A stretch of DNA of 64,000 nt from JANXQG01 sp963719885 (GCA_963719885.1 CAVRDP010000030.1:112053-176052); one strand, 5' to 3'. Positions 17,558-27,553 are shown, numbered from the stretch's first letter. The notes: generated from the letters alone by a model not told the origin. Numbers and translations are program-made.

Positions 17558-17665
17558 GGTTACAATTACAAGGTTACCCGATCGACCGGGCATTGACTTT
17601 TGCCGGCCGATCGACTATTTTTTCTTGCAGTTTTGTGTTGATGCCCTTGCTTGGAGAGACAACGC

Positions 17666-18949
17666 GTGAAGGTGTGGAGTTCTTTTGCTTTGCTCTGTAG
17701 CGGTTTGCTGCTGTGCGCGGCGGGCTGCGAGCGTCCTGCGCCGCAGGTAGCGCCCGCGGAAGCGCCGCCGGTGCCCGTCAGCCGGCCGGTTGCGCGGCAG
17801 GTCACCGATTTCATCGACTTCACGGGTCGGACCCAGGCGGTCAACTCAGTCAACGTAGTCGCGCGGGCCACCGGCTACCTGGTCATGCCGTCCGACGGGA
17901 AGCAATTCAAGGAGGGCTCGGAGGTCAAGAAGGGAGATTTGCTCTTCGAGATCGATCCCCGCCCCTACCAGGCCCAGTACGATCAGGCCGTGGGCCAGGT
18001 GAACCTTTATAAGGCCCAACTCAAGCTCGCCCAGGTGACGCTGGCTCGAGACGAGCGCACCGTGCAAAACACGCCCGGAGCAGTCAGTGCGCAGCAACTC
18101 GACCAGGATCGGGCCGCGGTCGACGAAGCGGTGGCCCAGGTCAAAGCGGCGGAGGCCAGCCTGGAGACGTACAAACTCAATTTGAGTTTCTGCAAGGTGA
18201 CCTCGCCCATCGACGGCCAGGTGAGCCGCTATTACCTCACGCTCGGCAACATGGTCACCCAGGACCAAACCTTGCTGACCACCGTCGTGTCCCTCGATCC
18301 CATGTACGCCTACGTCAACGTCGACGAGCCGACCGTGTTGCGCGTCCGGCGGGCCATCAACGCGGGACTGATCAAGCCCTACGGCAGCGGCCATATTCCC
18401 ATCCTCATGGGATTGCAGGGCGAAGAGGGCTTTCCCCGCGAGGGGGTCGTCGACTTCGTCAATAACCAGGTCAATCCCACTACGGGCAGCGTTCTGGCGC
18501 GGGGAGTCTTCGAGAATCCTTTGCCGCCCGGCGGCCGCCGCTTGCTCATGCCCGGCATGTTCGTGCGGATCCGGCTGCCGATCGGGCAGCCGCATCCGGC
18601 CCTGCTGGTCATCGATCGCGCCATCGGCTCGGACCAGGGGTTGAAGTACGTCTACGTGGTCAATGCCGAGAGCAACATCGAGTATCGCCGCGTCGAGACC
18701 GGGCCGTTGGAGAGCGACGGGCTGCGGGTCGTCAATCAATGGAATGGCAAGACAAAGACTGGATTGAAGCCGGACGAACTGGTTGTTGTCAGCGGCTTGC
18801 AGCAAGTCCATCCGAACATGAAGGTCCGGGGCGACGTGTTCCCCATGCTTTCGACGGACGGACAAGGGACGGAGAGAGCGAAACTGGGGGCGGACGCCCT
18901 TCCCGCGGGCTCCGTTCCGGGCGGCCCTGCTCGGGCGACAAGCAAATGA
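17666..18949 (+). CDS. RND efflux periplasmic adaptor (membrane fusion protein, AcrA/HlyD type)
   Basis: GTG start with GGAGAG eight bases upstream gives a lipoprotein signal, KVWSSFALLCSGLLLCAAGC, the lipobox cysteine near residue 20. Mature part in order: barrel-sandwich strand VNVVARATGYLVMPSDGK, FKEGSEVKKGDLLFEIDPRP, the coiled-coil hairpin of about 60 residues (AQYDQAVGQVNLYKAQLKLA and its partner), KVTSPIDGQVSRY, then beta-barrel and membrane-proximal domains (LMPGMFVRIRLPIG). 427 residues. It bridges the RND pump in the inner membrane to an outer-membrane channel. The stop overlaps the pump's ATG (ATGA), proving a pair. No TolC-type gene is adjacent. Confidence 0.9.
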   Translation: MKVWSSFALLCSGLLLCAAGCERPAPQVAPAEAPPVPVSRPVARQVTDFIDFTGRTQAVNSVNVVARATGYLVMPSDGKQFKEGSEVKKGDLLFEIDPRPYQAQYDQAVGQVNLYKAQLKLAQVTLARDERTVQNTPGAVSAQQLDQDRAAVDEAVAQVKAAEASLETYKLNLSFCKVTSPIDGQVSRYYLTLGNMVTQDQTLLTTVVSLDPMYAYVNVDEPTVLRVRRAINAGLIKPYGSGHIPILMGLQGEEGFPREGVVDFVNNQVNPTTGSVLARGVFENPLPPGGRRLLMPGMFVRIRLPIGQPHPALLVIDRAIGSDQGLKYVYVVNAESNIEYRRVETGPLESDGLRVVNQWNGKTKTGLKPDELVVVSGLQQVHPNMKVRGDVFPMLSTDGQGTERAKLGADALPAGSVPGGPARATSK

Positions 18950-21900
18950 TCTCGCATTTCTTCATCGATCGTCCCATCTTCGCCACGGTGCTGTCGATCG
19001 TCATCACCTTGACGGGCGGGATCGCGCTGTGGAGCCTGCCGATCGCGCAGTACCCGCAGATCACGCCGCCCGCCGTAAGCGTGTCGATCACCTATCCGGG
19101 GGCCAGTGCGCAGATCGTGGCCGACACGGTCGCCGCGCCCATCGAGCAACAGGTCAACGGCGTGGAAGGCATGCTGTACATGTCGTCGCAGTCGGGCAAC
19201 GACGGCTCCTACACGCTGATGGTCACCTTCGACGTGGGCACGGATCTGAACACGGCGCTGGTCATGGTGCAGAACCGCGTGATGCTGGCGATGCCCTTGT
19301 TGCCGTCGCAGGTCCAGAATCAAGGGATCACGATCCGCAAGCGGACGCCCGACATCCTCTTGATCATCAGTCTCTACAGCCCGGACCACCGCTACGACGA
19401 CATCTATCTGAGCAACCACGCCTTGATTCGCATCCGGGACGAGGTGCTGCGCGTGGACGGCGTGGCGGATTGCTTTATTTTCGGCGAGCGCGACTACAGC
19501 ATCCGCGCCTGGCTCGATCCGCAGAAAATGGCCGCCCGCGGCATCAATGCCGGCGACGTGGCGGCGGCCATCCGGAGCCAGAACCTCGACGTGCCCGCCG
19601 GGCAACTCGGTGCGCCGCCCGCGCCGGCGGGCCAACCTTGGGAGGTCCCCGTCGACGCGCTGGGCCGCCTCAGCGAGCCGGAGCAGTTCGGCGACATCAT
19701 CGTCAAGGTGGGCCAAAGCACCGCCGTGCCCATGTCCACCGTGAATACCCTTTCTGCCCCAAACCCTTCTCCCGCAGCCGCCCGTGGCATCGCCAATCCG
19801 CGACCCGGACCCAGAGTACTGGGTGCCCCACCGGGTGCCCCGGCCACCGGCAGCCTGACCAGCGCCGGCGTCGTCGCTTCGACGATTCCCCGCGTGGGCA
19901 TGACGGCCCTCGCCACGTTGCCTAGCGGCTCGGGCGGTACGACCGCCGCTTCCATCACGTCCGGTGGTACGACCATCGGAGGAACGAGCGGGGGCACGAT
20001 GACCGCTGGCGGAGCGACCGGCGGCGCAACCGGCGGTGTGGGCGGGTCTGCCGCCGCGGGCACCCTGTACCCAGGGTCGGCGGCGGTCCCGGAAACGATC
20101 GGCAGCGGCGCGCCTTCGGCCCTGAGCGCCGCTTCCAGCGACCTCAGCGGCCCGGCCACGAGTCCGGTCCCGACAAGTCTCGTCCGCCCGCCGCGGCCCG
20201 CGGCCGGCATCGTCCGGCTCCGCGACCTCGGCCGGGTGGAAATGGGCGCCGCCAGCTACACCCAGGCGCAGACCTTTGACGGCAACCAGTCGGTGGGAAT
20301 CGCCGTTTTTCAACTCCCCGGCACCAACGCCCTGGACGTCGGCGACCGCGTGAAGGCCAAGATGAAGGAGTTGCAGAGGCGTTTCCCCGAGGGCGTCGCT
20401 TACCAGATCGCCTACGACATCACGCCCTTCATCCGCGAGTCGGTGGCGGACGTGGTCAAGACCTTGTTTGAGGCCGTGTTCCTGGTCGGCCTGGTGGTGC
20501 TAGCCTTCCTGCAGAACTGGCGGAGCGTGCTGATCCCCATGGTCGCCGTGCCCGTGGCCATCATCGGCACCTTCGCCGCCATGGCGGTGGTAGGCTTCAG
20601 CTTGAACAACATTTCGCTGTTCGGGTTGGTGCTGGCGATCGGCATCGTGGTGGACGACGCAATCGTGGTCGTGGAGAACGTCGATCGCTGGTTGGAGCAC
20701 GGCCTGCCGCCGCGCGAGGCCGCGCGGAAGGCCATGACGGAGGTCACCGGCCCGATCATCGCCGTGGCGCTGGTGCTCTGCGCCGTGTTCGTGCCCTGCG
20801 CAGTTCATCAGCGGGATCACGGGCCGCTTTTTCAAGCAGTTCGCCGTGACGATCGCCGTTTCCACCGTCTTTTCGGCCCTCAACTCGCTGACCCTCAGTC
20901 CGGCCTTGGCGGCGATCCTGTTGGGGAAGAAAAAACGCGGCCCGGGCACCCGGCACTCGGAAAAATCGTGGAAGCTGCCGGGTGCCGGGTCGGGGAATGG
21001 CCTCCGTGCCATTCCGCCCGACGGCGCCACTCCGCCAACTCCGGAACGGCACGGAGTCCGTTCCCTACAGGACGTATGGTCGCTATTGTGGCAACCCGTC
21101 TCGACGACGCTGGGACTGTTTTCCCGCGGCTTCAACGCCGCCTTCGGCCGGACCACCGCCGCCTATGCCTGGGGCGTGGGAAGACTGCTGCGTGTGAGCG
21201 TGGTGGTCCTCTTGCTCTATGGGGCGCTCCTGGCCTTGACCTACGGAATGTTCCGCCAGGCGCCCAGGGGATTCGTCCCGGACCAGGACCAGGGCCGGGT
21301 CATCGTCAGCATCCAACTCCCCGACGCCGCCTCGCTGCAGCGCACGCGGGCAACGCTGGCCGCGATCGACCAGATCGCACGGAAGACGCCGGGCGTGGCC
21401 CACACCATCACGGTGGGCGGTTATTCGTTCGTGCAGCAGTCCAACGGCTCGAACTTCGCCTCGATGTTCATCGTGCTGGACCCGTTCGAGAAGCGCACCA
21501 CACCCGCGCTCCGCGATACGGCGATCATCAACAACCTCAGCCGGCAATGGTCGCAGCAGATCAAGGGTGCGCGGGTGATTGCCTTCGGGTCGCCGCCGAT
21601 CCCGGGTCTGAGTGTCGCCGGCGGCTTCAAGCTCGTCATCGAGGACCCTGCCGGCCTGGGACTGCCGCTGCTGGAAGCGGAAACCAACGCCATCGTGGGA
21701 AAGCTGTCGAAGGCGCCGGGACTGGACCGCGTGGCAAGCCAGTTCCGCGCCAATACGCCGGAACTGTTCATGGACATCGACCGCGCCAAAACGGCCGCTT
21801 TGGGCGTTTCCTTCAACGACCTGAACCAGACGCTGGGGATCTACCTTGGATCGCTGTACGTCAACAGTTTCAATGCCTTCGGCCGCCACTGGCAGGTCAA

Positions 21901-22966
21901 CGTCCAGGCCGAAGGCGACTTCCGCAACCGGGTCTCGGATGTCAACCTGTTGCAGGTCCGCAACAACCAGGGGCAGATGGTGCCGCTGGGCACGTTGGCC
22001 GCCATGCGCGAGATCGGCGGGCCGATCTTCGTCTACCGTTACAACAACCGCGTGGCGACCTCGATCAACGGCAGCCTGAAGCCGAGGGTCAGTTCCGGCA
22101 ACGTGATAGCCAACGTCGATCGCGCGGCCGCCGAGACGCTGCCGCTCTCCATGAAAACCGAATGGACCGAGCTGATGTTCATGCAGATCCGCGCCGGCGA
22201 CACCACGCTCATCGTTTTCGCCCTGGCCGTGATGTGCGTCTTCCTGGCCCTCTCGGCGCTCTACGAAAGCTGGTCGTTGCCGCTGGCGGTGATCCTGGTG
22301 GTGCCCTTGTGCATGCTCTCTTCCCTGGCCGGCGTGCGGATGGCCGGCGGCGCGCTCGACATCTTCGTGCAGATCGGCCTGGTGGTCCTGGTGGGGCTGG
22401 CCTGCAAGAATTCGATCCTCGTCGTCGAGTTCGCCCGGTACCTGCACCAGGGAGAGGGCCGGTCGCGCTACGAGGCCACGGTGGAGGCCTCGCGGATCCG
22501 GCTGCGGCCGATCCTCATGACCTCCTTCGCCTTCATCCTGGGCGTGGTCCCCCTCGTGCTCGCCACCGGTGCCGGCTCCGAGATGCGGCGCTCGCTGGGA
22601 ACGGCCGTCTTCAGCGGCATGATCGGCGTCACGCTCTTCGGCATCTTCCTCACCCCCGTCTTCTTCTACGTCATTCAAGGCCTCAGCGAGTTGCGGCTCT
22701 TCACCGGCCCCGCGGTGCAGGTCGTCGTCTCCTTGTTGTTCGGCGGGCTGTCCGGGGCGGCGGTCGGATTTCTACTTGCGGAACTCGGCTTCGGCGGCAT
22801 ACCGATCGGCAAGCTGTGCGGAGCGACGATCGTAGTTCGGCTGGCGCTGCTCGGAGTCGCGGAAGTGCCCATGTCGGTCGTGGCGGGCGCGGGGCTGGGA
22901 ATCCTCGTCGGCCTGGCCGTTTACAGCCTGCATCGCCGGATCCGGACCTGGAAGGCCGGGCCATGA
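18946..22966 (+). CDS. HAE1-type RND efflux pump, oversized, one frameshift
   Basis: Starts MISHFFIDRPIFATVLSIVI, as usual for HAE1 pumps. TM1, periplasmic porter domains, then VGLVVLAFLQNWRSVLIPM and GLVLAIGIVVDDAIVVVENV, which carries the two adjacent aspartates of the TM4 proton relay. Homology shifts frame near 20802 (one extra base in ccctgcgcagttcatc). Corrected length is about 1,339 residues against about 1,050 for the family. The excess comes from a Gly/Ser/Thr/Pro-rich insert of about 165 residues at 265-430, between DIIVKVGQ and AGIVRLRDLGRV, a repeat-derived loop after AAILLGKKK, and about 90 extra C-terminal residues with further hydrophobic segments. Substrate unknown. Confidence 0.85.
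20940..21075. repeat. Cluster of palindromic repeats inside the RND gene
   Basis: CCGGGCACCCGGCA (about 20941) pairs with TGCCGGGTGCCGGG (about 20979). GGAATGGCCTCCGTGCCATT (20995 on) is complementary to the GGAACGGCACGGAGTCCGTT arm at about 21051. All lie in the stretch between transmembrane segments 6 and 7 and are read through in frame. Confidence 0.7.
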
Positions 22967-23164
22967 TGTTGTGCCCTGTCTCATCTCTTCGCGAAGGGTG
23001 TGGCCGGCCGCGCGCGCCTCGGCTTTGGCTTGCCGAGGCGCGGAAAAAAGAAATAAATTGTCAAACAGCAAAACGTCTACGCAAACTGTAAACGTCCCCA
23101 CCGACCCGGAGTACCAGGTGCCCCGCGGGGTCGGCGGGGGCATTTACTTTGAGCGGGCTGAAAT

Positions 23165-23197
23165 GAGCCGTTTTCTCGGCGAGAACGGCTCGTTTTT
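23165..23197 (+). terminator. Rho-independent terminator after the RND operon
   Basis: GAGCCGTTTTCTCG and CGAGAACGGCTC form a stem with one small bulge, followed by GTTTTTCCC. It lies 200 bases after the pump stop. The space between (22967-23164) holds a CGCGCCTCGGC inverted repeat and another repeat fragment but no gene. Confidence 0.75.
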
Positions 23198-23225
23198 CCC
23201 CGCGCGAGGTCAACAGTTCGAAAAC

Positions 23226-24317
23226 TTACCCTGGCGAAAGGTTTGGACTGCCGAAGGCCAGATCCAGCTCTCGCGCCAGGTTGTCAGCCGAGCCGGCCGG
23301 CGGCCCGGATTCCTGCGCCGCCCGCCGCCTGGCCTTGCGGCGGTCGCGTTTCGTTCTTTTTTGCCCCTTCGCAGACCCACCCTTTTGGAAAGGATCGTTC
23401 GGCAACGTTGCCGAACGAGAAACGCTGGCAAACTCGTCCATTCGCAGACGCAAGTCATTTGGCACAAATGCCTTGCGCCAATCGCTCGGCCTTTTCGCCG
23501 TACCGCCGTTCACCAACGCCGCGCCGCTGCTCGCCCCATCGAAGCCCGACGCGCAAGCGAGCGGCCCAACATCGCCGCCCGACGCGCAAGCGAGCGGCTG
23601 AACGCCGGAGCGCGACGCGCCCGCAAGGCGCCGAACATCGGGGCCCGAGGCGCCGGCGAGCGAGTCGCTTTCCCGGCCGCTGGCGCTACTTTCCTCGCTG
23701 CCGCTGGTGGCTTGCCTGCCGGGCGTAGCGGGCATCGCGTCGCCCAACCGTCGCGTGATCACCGTTCGCCTCTGCGGACCGGAGCGGGTCATGGTCGTCG
23801 TCACGGTCCGCGTGACGGCGCCCTCGCTGCTGCCCTCGCCCGCCGCGGCGGCGTCGAGGCCCGCCGCGCACTCCTGCCGCAACCGTTCGCGGCAGTGCAG
23901 CCCTTCCATGGCCTTCATCGCCGCCAGGGCCTTGCCCAGGCAGGCGGTGTTGCCGGTCCGCGGCTCGGTGCGGACGGTGGTTTTGGTGGTCGGGCCGCCG
24001 CCGGCCGGCTCGATGGTCAGCACGGTTTCCGTGCGGCGATCGCTGCGGGAGCGGTTCCATTCCCGCAGCGCGCGATGGTACAGCGACTCGTAGCGGGCGG
24101 CCAGTTTGGCGGTCATCCGCGGGGTGCCCAGGGCCTGGGCGGCGGCCCGGCCCAGCGGCCGGTCGCGGAGCCACTGGCAGACGGTCGACTTGGCAATGCC
24201 GATGGCCACGGCGATTTCCTTGTAGGAGCGGCCCTCTGCGGCGAGCGCGGCGGCGCGGGGGAGCAGCTCCGCCTTCCGCGCCCGCCGGGCGGCCAGGCAG
24301 GTGTTGGCTTGTTTCAT
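23226..24317 (-). CDS. Homeodomain-like helix-turn-helix protein with internal 11-residue repeats
   Basis: 363 residues. The N-terminus is a helix-turn-helix, AAEGRSYKEIAVAIGIAKST then VCQWLRDRPLGR (residues about 27-58), similar to resolvase or transposase-type DNA-binding heads. The middle, about 60-190, is basic and unrecognised. Residues about 217-260 are four degenerate 11-residue units (SLAGASGPDVR, RLAGASRSGVQ, PLACASGGDVG, PLACASGFDGA) encoded by a 33-bp tandem repeat. The C-terminus is very basic (KGQKRTKRDRRKARRRAAQ). The function is not known; a phage- or transposon-derived regulator or small-terminase-like protein are options. Confidence 0.6.
   Translation of the reverse strand: MKQANTCLAARRARKAELLPRAAALAAEGRSYKEIAVAIGIAKSTVCQWLRDRPLGRAAAQALGTPRMTAKLAARYESLYHRALREWNRSRSDRRTETVLTIEPAGGGPTTKTTVRTEPRTGNTACLGKALAAMKAMEGLHCRERLRQECAAGLDAAAAGEGSSEGAVTRTVTTTMTRSGPQRRTVITRRLGDAMPATPGRQATSGSEESSASGRESDSLAGASGPDVRRLAGASRSGVQPLACASGGDVGPLACASGFDGASSGAALVNGGTAKRPSDWRKAFVPNDLRLRMDEFASVSRSATLPNDPFQKGGSAKGQKRTKRDRRKARRRAAQESGPPAGSADNLARELDLAFGSPNLSPG
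23544..23667. repeat. 33-bp tandem repeat, about 3.8 copies
   Basis: Units at 23544, 23577, 23610 and 23643 start with a gcccgacgcgcaagcgagcg-like core. The first two units are nearly identical, later ones diverge. 33 bp keeps the frame and gives 11-residue protein repeats. No spacers are present, so this is not CRISPR. The core resembles an interspersed Pirellulales repeat I remember. Confidence 0.8.
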
Positions 24318-24734
24318 GGTTCGGTTCCCGAGGGATTGGGGTGGCGGCGTCCGGGCCCGGCCCTCCGGGGCCGGACGGACGCGCCTGATATATACCGTAA
24401 TTATCCATATCTATAAAGTCCTGTCAAGAGGCGGAAACGAATATTCTGGATAGATTCCCGCCGCAAGGTCGTCTCTGTCGTCCTAAGTGGCTGGCCGCCA
24501 AGAGCTTGCGGCGCGGGAGAAAAACGCGGCATGCACCGGAAATTTCCGCCGGAATCTTTCCGAGTTCGACGGCGGCACCGGAACGGCGGCGGACAAAGCG
24601 GCGCAACTCCATGGCCGGCAAAGACTTGAGAATTCCGTAACGGCCTCAACGATCCGAAGTTTTCGGTTTTTGTCCGCTGCCTACAATCTCAGCCACTTTG
24701 GCCAAGAAGTCGTGGTCCTACAGCAACTCGCGTT
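24318..24734. other. Intergenic region, probably with a decayed gene fragment
   Basis: Next to the HTH gene is a GC-rich hairpin (about 24340-24380) and an AT-rich block (tatataccgtaattatccat, from 24391) that may hold its promoter. On the minus strand, 24735-24850 and 24660-24730 encode coiled-coil-like scraps (EIDEKLKALPTLANKQ, LRKELKEELKREL) broken by stops, the remains of an unrecognised gene. Confidence 0.45.
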
Positions 24735-25205
24735 TCAACTCTTCCTTGAGCTCCTTTCGCAATTCTTGATTGGCTTGTTTATTTGCGAGAGTGGGCAATG
24801 CCTTGAGCTTCTCATCGATTTCCGTTGTTGTGTAGACATCCGTTTGCCATGTAGCCGAGGGGCATCAGGACGCTCGCCGTCGAAATCCATCATGCAGAAC
24901 ATCCGGTCGATCAGCCCCTTGATCTGGGCCGGGAAGCCCCAGCGGAACACCGGGGCCGCAATGAGCACCAGATCCGCCGCCACCATTCGCTGAAGCAGGC
25001 CGTTGGCGTCGTCGCCGATGCGGCACAGTTCCACGGTGCCCATCTTGCAGGCCATGCACTCGCCGCAGCCCTGCACCCGGTAGTCGAGGATATTGGCCGA
25101 GTCAACCGCGTGGCTGTCGGCCTGAAACTGTTCTTCGATCCAGCCCAGCACCTTGGCCGTATTGCCCTGGCGTCTGGGTCTGCCCAGGATGGTCATGATC
25201 CGCAT
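24735..25205 (-). CDS. Flavodoxin-like NAD(P)H-dependent FMN reductase family protein, C-terminally truncated
   Basis: Start at MRIMTILGRPRRQGNTAKVL (AGGAGA upstream). Residues 1-115 match iron-sulfur flavoprotein or FMN reductase relatives: the GRPRRQGNTAKV phosphate loop, YRVQGCGECMACKMGTVELC (cysteine-rich stretch like the cluster-binding CxxCxxC...C of Isf proteins), AADLVLIAAPVFRWGFPAQI and LIDRMFCM. After HGKR the family sequence stops and is replaced by 35 unrelated residues that come from the neighbouring gene scrap in another frame. About a third of the domain is therefore missing. Probably a broken gene. Confidence 0.7.
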   Translation of the reverse strand: MRIMTILGRPRRQGNTAKVLGWIEEQFQADSHAVDSANILDYRVQGCGECMACKMGTVELCRIGDDANGLLQRMVAADLVLIAAPVFRWGFPAQIKGLIDRMFCMMDFDGERPDAPRLHGKRMSTQQRKSMRSSRHCPLSQINKPIKNCERSSRKS

Positions 25206-25243
25206 GATTGGGTCTCCTAAGCCCTGATTTGAAAGCGACCCAT

Positions 25244-25954
25244 TCACTTCCGATCAGGTGGGGGCGTCGTGGTCGTTGCCGTTGGTGGCATGAGGTCTTT
25301 AAGCTGATCGAGGTTGACAACTTCCCCATCTTCTCGTAGCACATCGACGACAAACCAGGTTCCATCGCACCAATTGCAGTCGAGGTATAGCCGAAGTTCG
25401 GCCCCTGAGCTCAGCCGTTCAACAAGCCACGCACTGCTCAATCGCTTTGGGTCACTGGCCAGATATGGCGGGGCAATTGGAACTCCATGCGGATGGCAAT
25501 CAGACAGGTCAATATCCCGCTTGCGACCGTGATGATCAGCAATGCGATATACAAAGACCCTTTGAAGAATCTTCGCAATCAAGTTATCCATCCCGAGGGC
25601 GGAAGAGATTCCAACCCGCCCAGCGAGCATCGGCGAGAATCTCTTCACATCTTCTGCCGTTACGTTATGCCATACGGGAAGAATGCGGACTTTCTCAGCA
25701 GTCTCCAGCGAGAACAGGCCATCCAACTCCGCTTTTGGCCAGTTCTTCGCAAAGAAACTGGGACTGAGGATCACTACGCCGTACCGACTTTGTGCCAATC
25801 CGTTGTCGATGCTCCGGCGAAGGCTGTCGCCGATTTGGAGTGTGTACTCGTCGTACCACACATTGAGTCCTTTGGCTTGAAGCATGTCGGCTAGCGGACG
25901 AGCAATGTCGGCTTTGTCTTCGCTAGCGTGGCTGATAAATAAATCCCACATCAT
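25244..25954 (-). CDS. TIR-domain protein
   Basis: 236 residues. Residues 1-130 are a TIR domain: WDLFISHASEDKADIARPLA, LNVWYDEYTLQIGDSLRRSI, GVVILSPSFFAKNWPKAELD. The Glu of the SFFAKNWPKAEL block (E76) is where NAD-cleaving bacterial TIR domains keep their catalytic glutamate. The C-terminal 100 residues are unrecognised and end in a Thr/Pro-rich tail. It lies 42 bases downstream of the phosphoesterase gene on the same strand, consistent with an operon. TIR proteins of this kind often work in anti-phage immunity as NADases or signal makers, but many are uncharacterised. Confidence 0.85.
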   Translation of the reverse strand: MMWDLFISHASEDKADIARPLADMLQAKGLNVWYDEYTLQIGDSLRRSIDNGLAQSRYGVVILSPSFFAKNWPKAELDGLFSLETAEKVRILPVWHNVTAEDVKRFSPMLAGRVGISSALGMDNLIAKILQRVFVYRIADHHGRKRDIDLSDCHPHGVPIAPPYLASDPKRLSSAWLVERLSSGAELRLYLDCNWCDGTWFVVDVLREDGEVVNLDQLKDLMPPTATTTTPPPDRK

Positions 25955-25996
25955 TTGTCGCCCTCCTCCATACGCACCGCTTTAGCGACGTGCGAT

Positions 25997-27079
25997 TCAG
26001 CTTACTAATCCATCAGCAGCATAGCCCGTCCCGGCACACGAGGGACACTGACTTCCTCCGCCAACCGTGCCTTTTCCGCCGCATTCCTTGCAGGGAAGCG
26101 TTTCTTCCCTGGAAATGTCGGCGACGTTGACTTCGAGGTCTTCATCTTCTTCTGCGTCTTCTTCGTAGTAATCAATCCCGGTAAAATGTTCGTTGGTCAG
26201 CGTCTGCTCACCCTCCCAACGATAGGCACAGAGAAATCCTCTCTTGGCAACGCCGTAATCAACGCAAGCCACGTTATCGGCAAGGATTCCTGGTTCATCC
26301 GCACGAAGCGAATAGTGGCCAATGAACACCGGCTTTGCCGATAGCGAGTATGGTTCCGCGGTGACCATTTCTAACGTCTCGACGTTCATGTCGCAATCGA
26401 CTACGTCCGATTGAAACGCATACGTCCGCACAGTTTGGCCGCAAACAGGCAAATACCATCGAGTGCGGAACTTCGTGCGGAAATTACCGCAAAACCATAA
26501 AACGTTCGGCAACTTTAGTTTCTTGCCTTTCAGAACAACGTTAACTGCATGGGAAAGTGCGGAACCACGTGAACACGCCGACTGCAAGAACGCGTCCGTA
26601 ACACCCTGGTGCCGCTCCAAAGCCTCTTGGATAACTTCGATCTGCTGCGTATCCCAACACGCATGCACAACCCTCAGCCCATCAAGATCCAACCACATGG
26701 GCAATGTCCGGAACCATTCGAAATAAACGGCCAATTCATCGGCTGGTATCTGACGCAGCGTTCGAAGGTGTTGCCTCTCGTTCTTCTCGCTGTGGCGACG
26801 CAGGAACTGGTCAGGCGAATTTGGATCGCGAGTACCGTACGCTAGAAAAGTGAATTCGTGATCGCCCATCACGGCGAATGCTTGTCCCTCCTCGATCATC
26901 GGCCGGACAATTTGAAGAACCTCGCGGATGTTTGGCCCGCTGTCAATGAAGTCGCCTAAGAAGATGACTTTACGTTCTCGATGGATGTAGGTGCCATCGA
27001 CCCGCTCGTAGCCAAGAAGCTCTAAGAGCTTCACGAGACAATCCGCGTGCCCGTGTACGTCACCAATTACGTCATACAT
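25997..27079 (-). CDS. Calcineurin-like metallophosphoesterase with C-terminal DnaJ-type zinc motif
   Basis: 360 residues. PPP-family metal motifs in order: GDVHGH (6-11), GDFIDSG (42-48), GDHE (72-75), VHACWD (about 139-144) and a later GHYSL. Two departures from the PPP consensus are visible: GDHE in place of GNHE and GDFIDSG in place of GDxVDRG, so substrate use may differ from protein phosphatases. The acidic segment DYYEEDAEEDEDLE leads to CKECGGKGT and CPSCAGTGY, half of a DnaJ cysteine-rich zinc finger. It precedes the TIR gene on the same strand. Could be a nucleotide or RNA phosphatase; function not established. Confidence 0.82.
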   Translation of the reverse strand: MYDVIGDVHGHADCLVKLLELLGYERVDGTYIHRERKVIFLGDFIDSGPNIREVLQIVRPMIEEGQAFAVMGDHEFTFLAYGTRDPNSPDQFLRRHSEKNERQHLRTLRQIPADELAVYFEWFRTLPMWLDLDGLRVVHACWDTQQIEVIQEALERHQGVTDAFLQSACSRGSALSHAVNVVLKGKKLKLPNVLWFCGNFRTKFRTRWYLPVCGQTVRTYAFQSDVVDCDMNVETLEMVTAEPYSLSAKPVFIGHYSLRADEPGILADNVACVDYGVAKRGFLCAYRWEGEQTLTNEHFTGIDYYEEDAEEDEDLEVNVADISREETLPCKECGGKGTVGGGSQCPSCAGTGYAADGLVS

Positions 27080-27085
27080 GATTGC

Positions 27086-27292
27086 TTAGTAGATGAATTT
27101 GGGTGAATGACTTCTCCAAACAGCGTCCAGACCAATCTCGGCCTCGGCCTCCCATCCCCAGCAACCGTCGAGCCCGGCAACTTTTCCATCGGTGGATAGC
27201 ACATCGGACCCCAATCCTCGTCGGCACCGTGGTCGATCCAAATCCCATTGGTAGCCAGCCTGCCAGTTTAATCCCAAAGGGTAGGGTTCCAC
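27086..27292 (-). CDS. Small hypothetical protein upstream of the phosphoesterase
   Basis: 68 codons from GTG 27292, ending six bases before the phosphoesterase ATG. Rich in Trp and acidic residues (GLDGCWGWEAEAEIGLD). No family recognised and no clear Shine-Dalgarno. Its position suggests it could be the first gene of the phosphoesterase-TIR transcript. The rest of the stretch 27293-27540 holds nothing I can support. Confidence 0.3.
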   Translation of the reverse strand: MEPYPLGLNWQAGYQWDLDRPRCRRGLGSDVLSTDGKVAGLDGCWGWEAEAEIGLDAVWRSHSPKFIY

Positions 27293-27553
27293 AATGAACC
27301 GAACGGGGTTGACGCGTACCCTCCTTTGGTATGCTGTCGAATACTCCGTCTTGGCAGACTTTGAGGGCTGGCCAGTGCTTTATCTGCGTACAACAACCAC
27401 TTTACCGGAGGGGCCGGTCAGATTACGTCCAGGCGAGCGAAATTTTCTTGAAACGGTCGGCAACCGGGCATATCGTGCCGCGATCAGCGAACAGAACCGC
27501 CGGCAAGGGAGTACAGATAATACTGTCTGTCATCCACGGAGAAGATGCCTGCC

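Noticed and set aside
23013..23042. Terminator directly after the RND pump
   Set aside because: CGCGCCTCGGC/GCCGAGGCGCG is a good stem but is followed by As on the plus strand, not Ts. The hairpin at 23165 fits better.
23544..23667. CRISPR-like array
   Set aside because: The 33-bp units are directly adjacent without spacers and diverge along the array; they are a coding tandem repeat. No CRISPR array was seen anywhere in the window.
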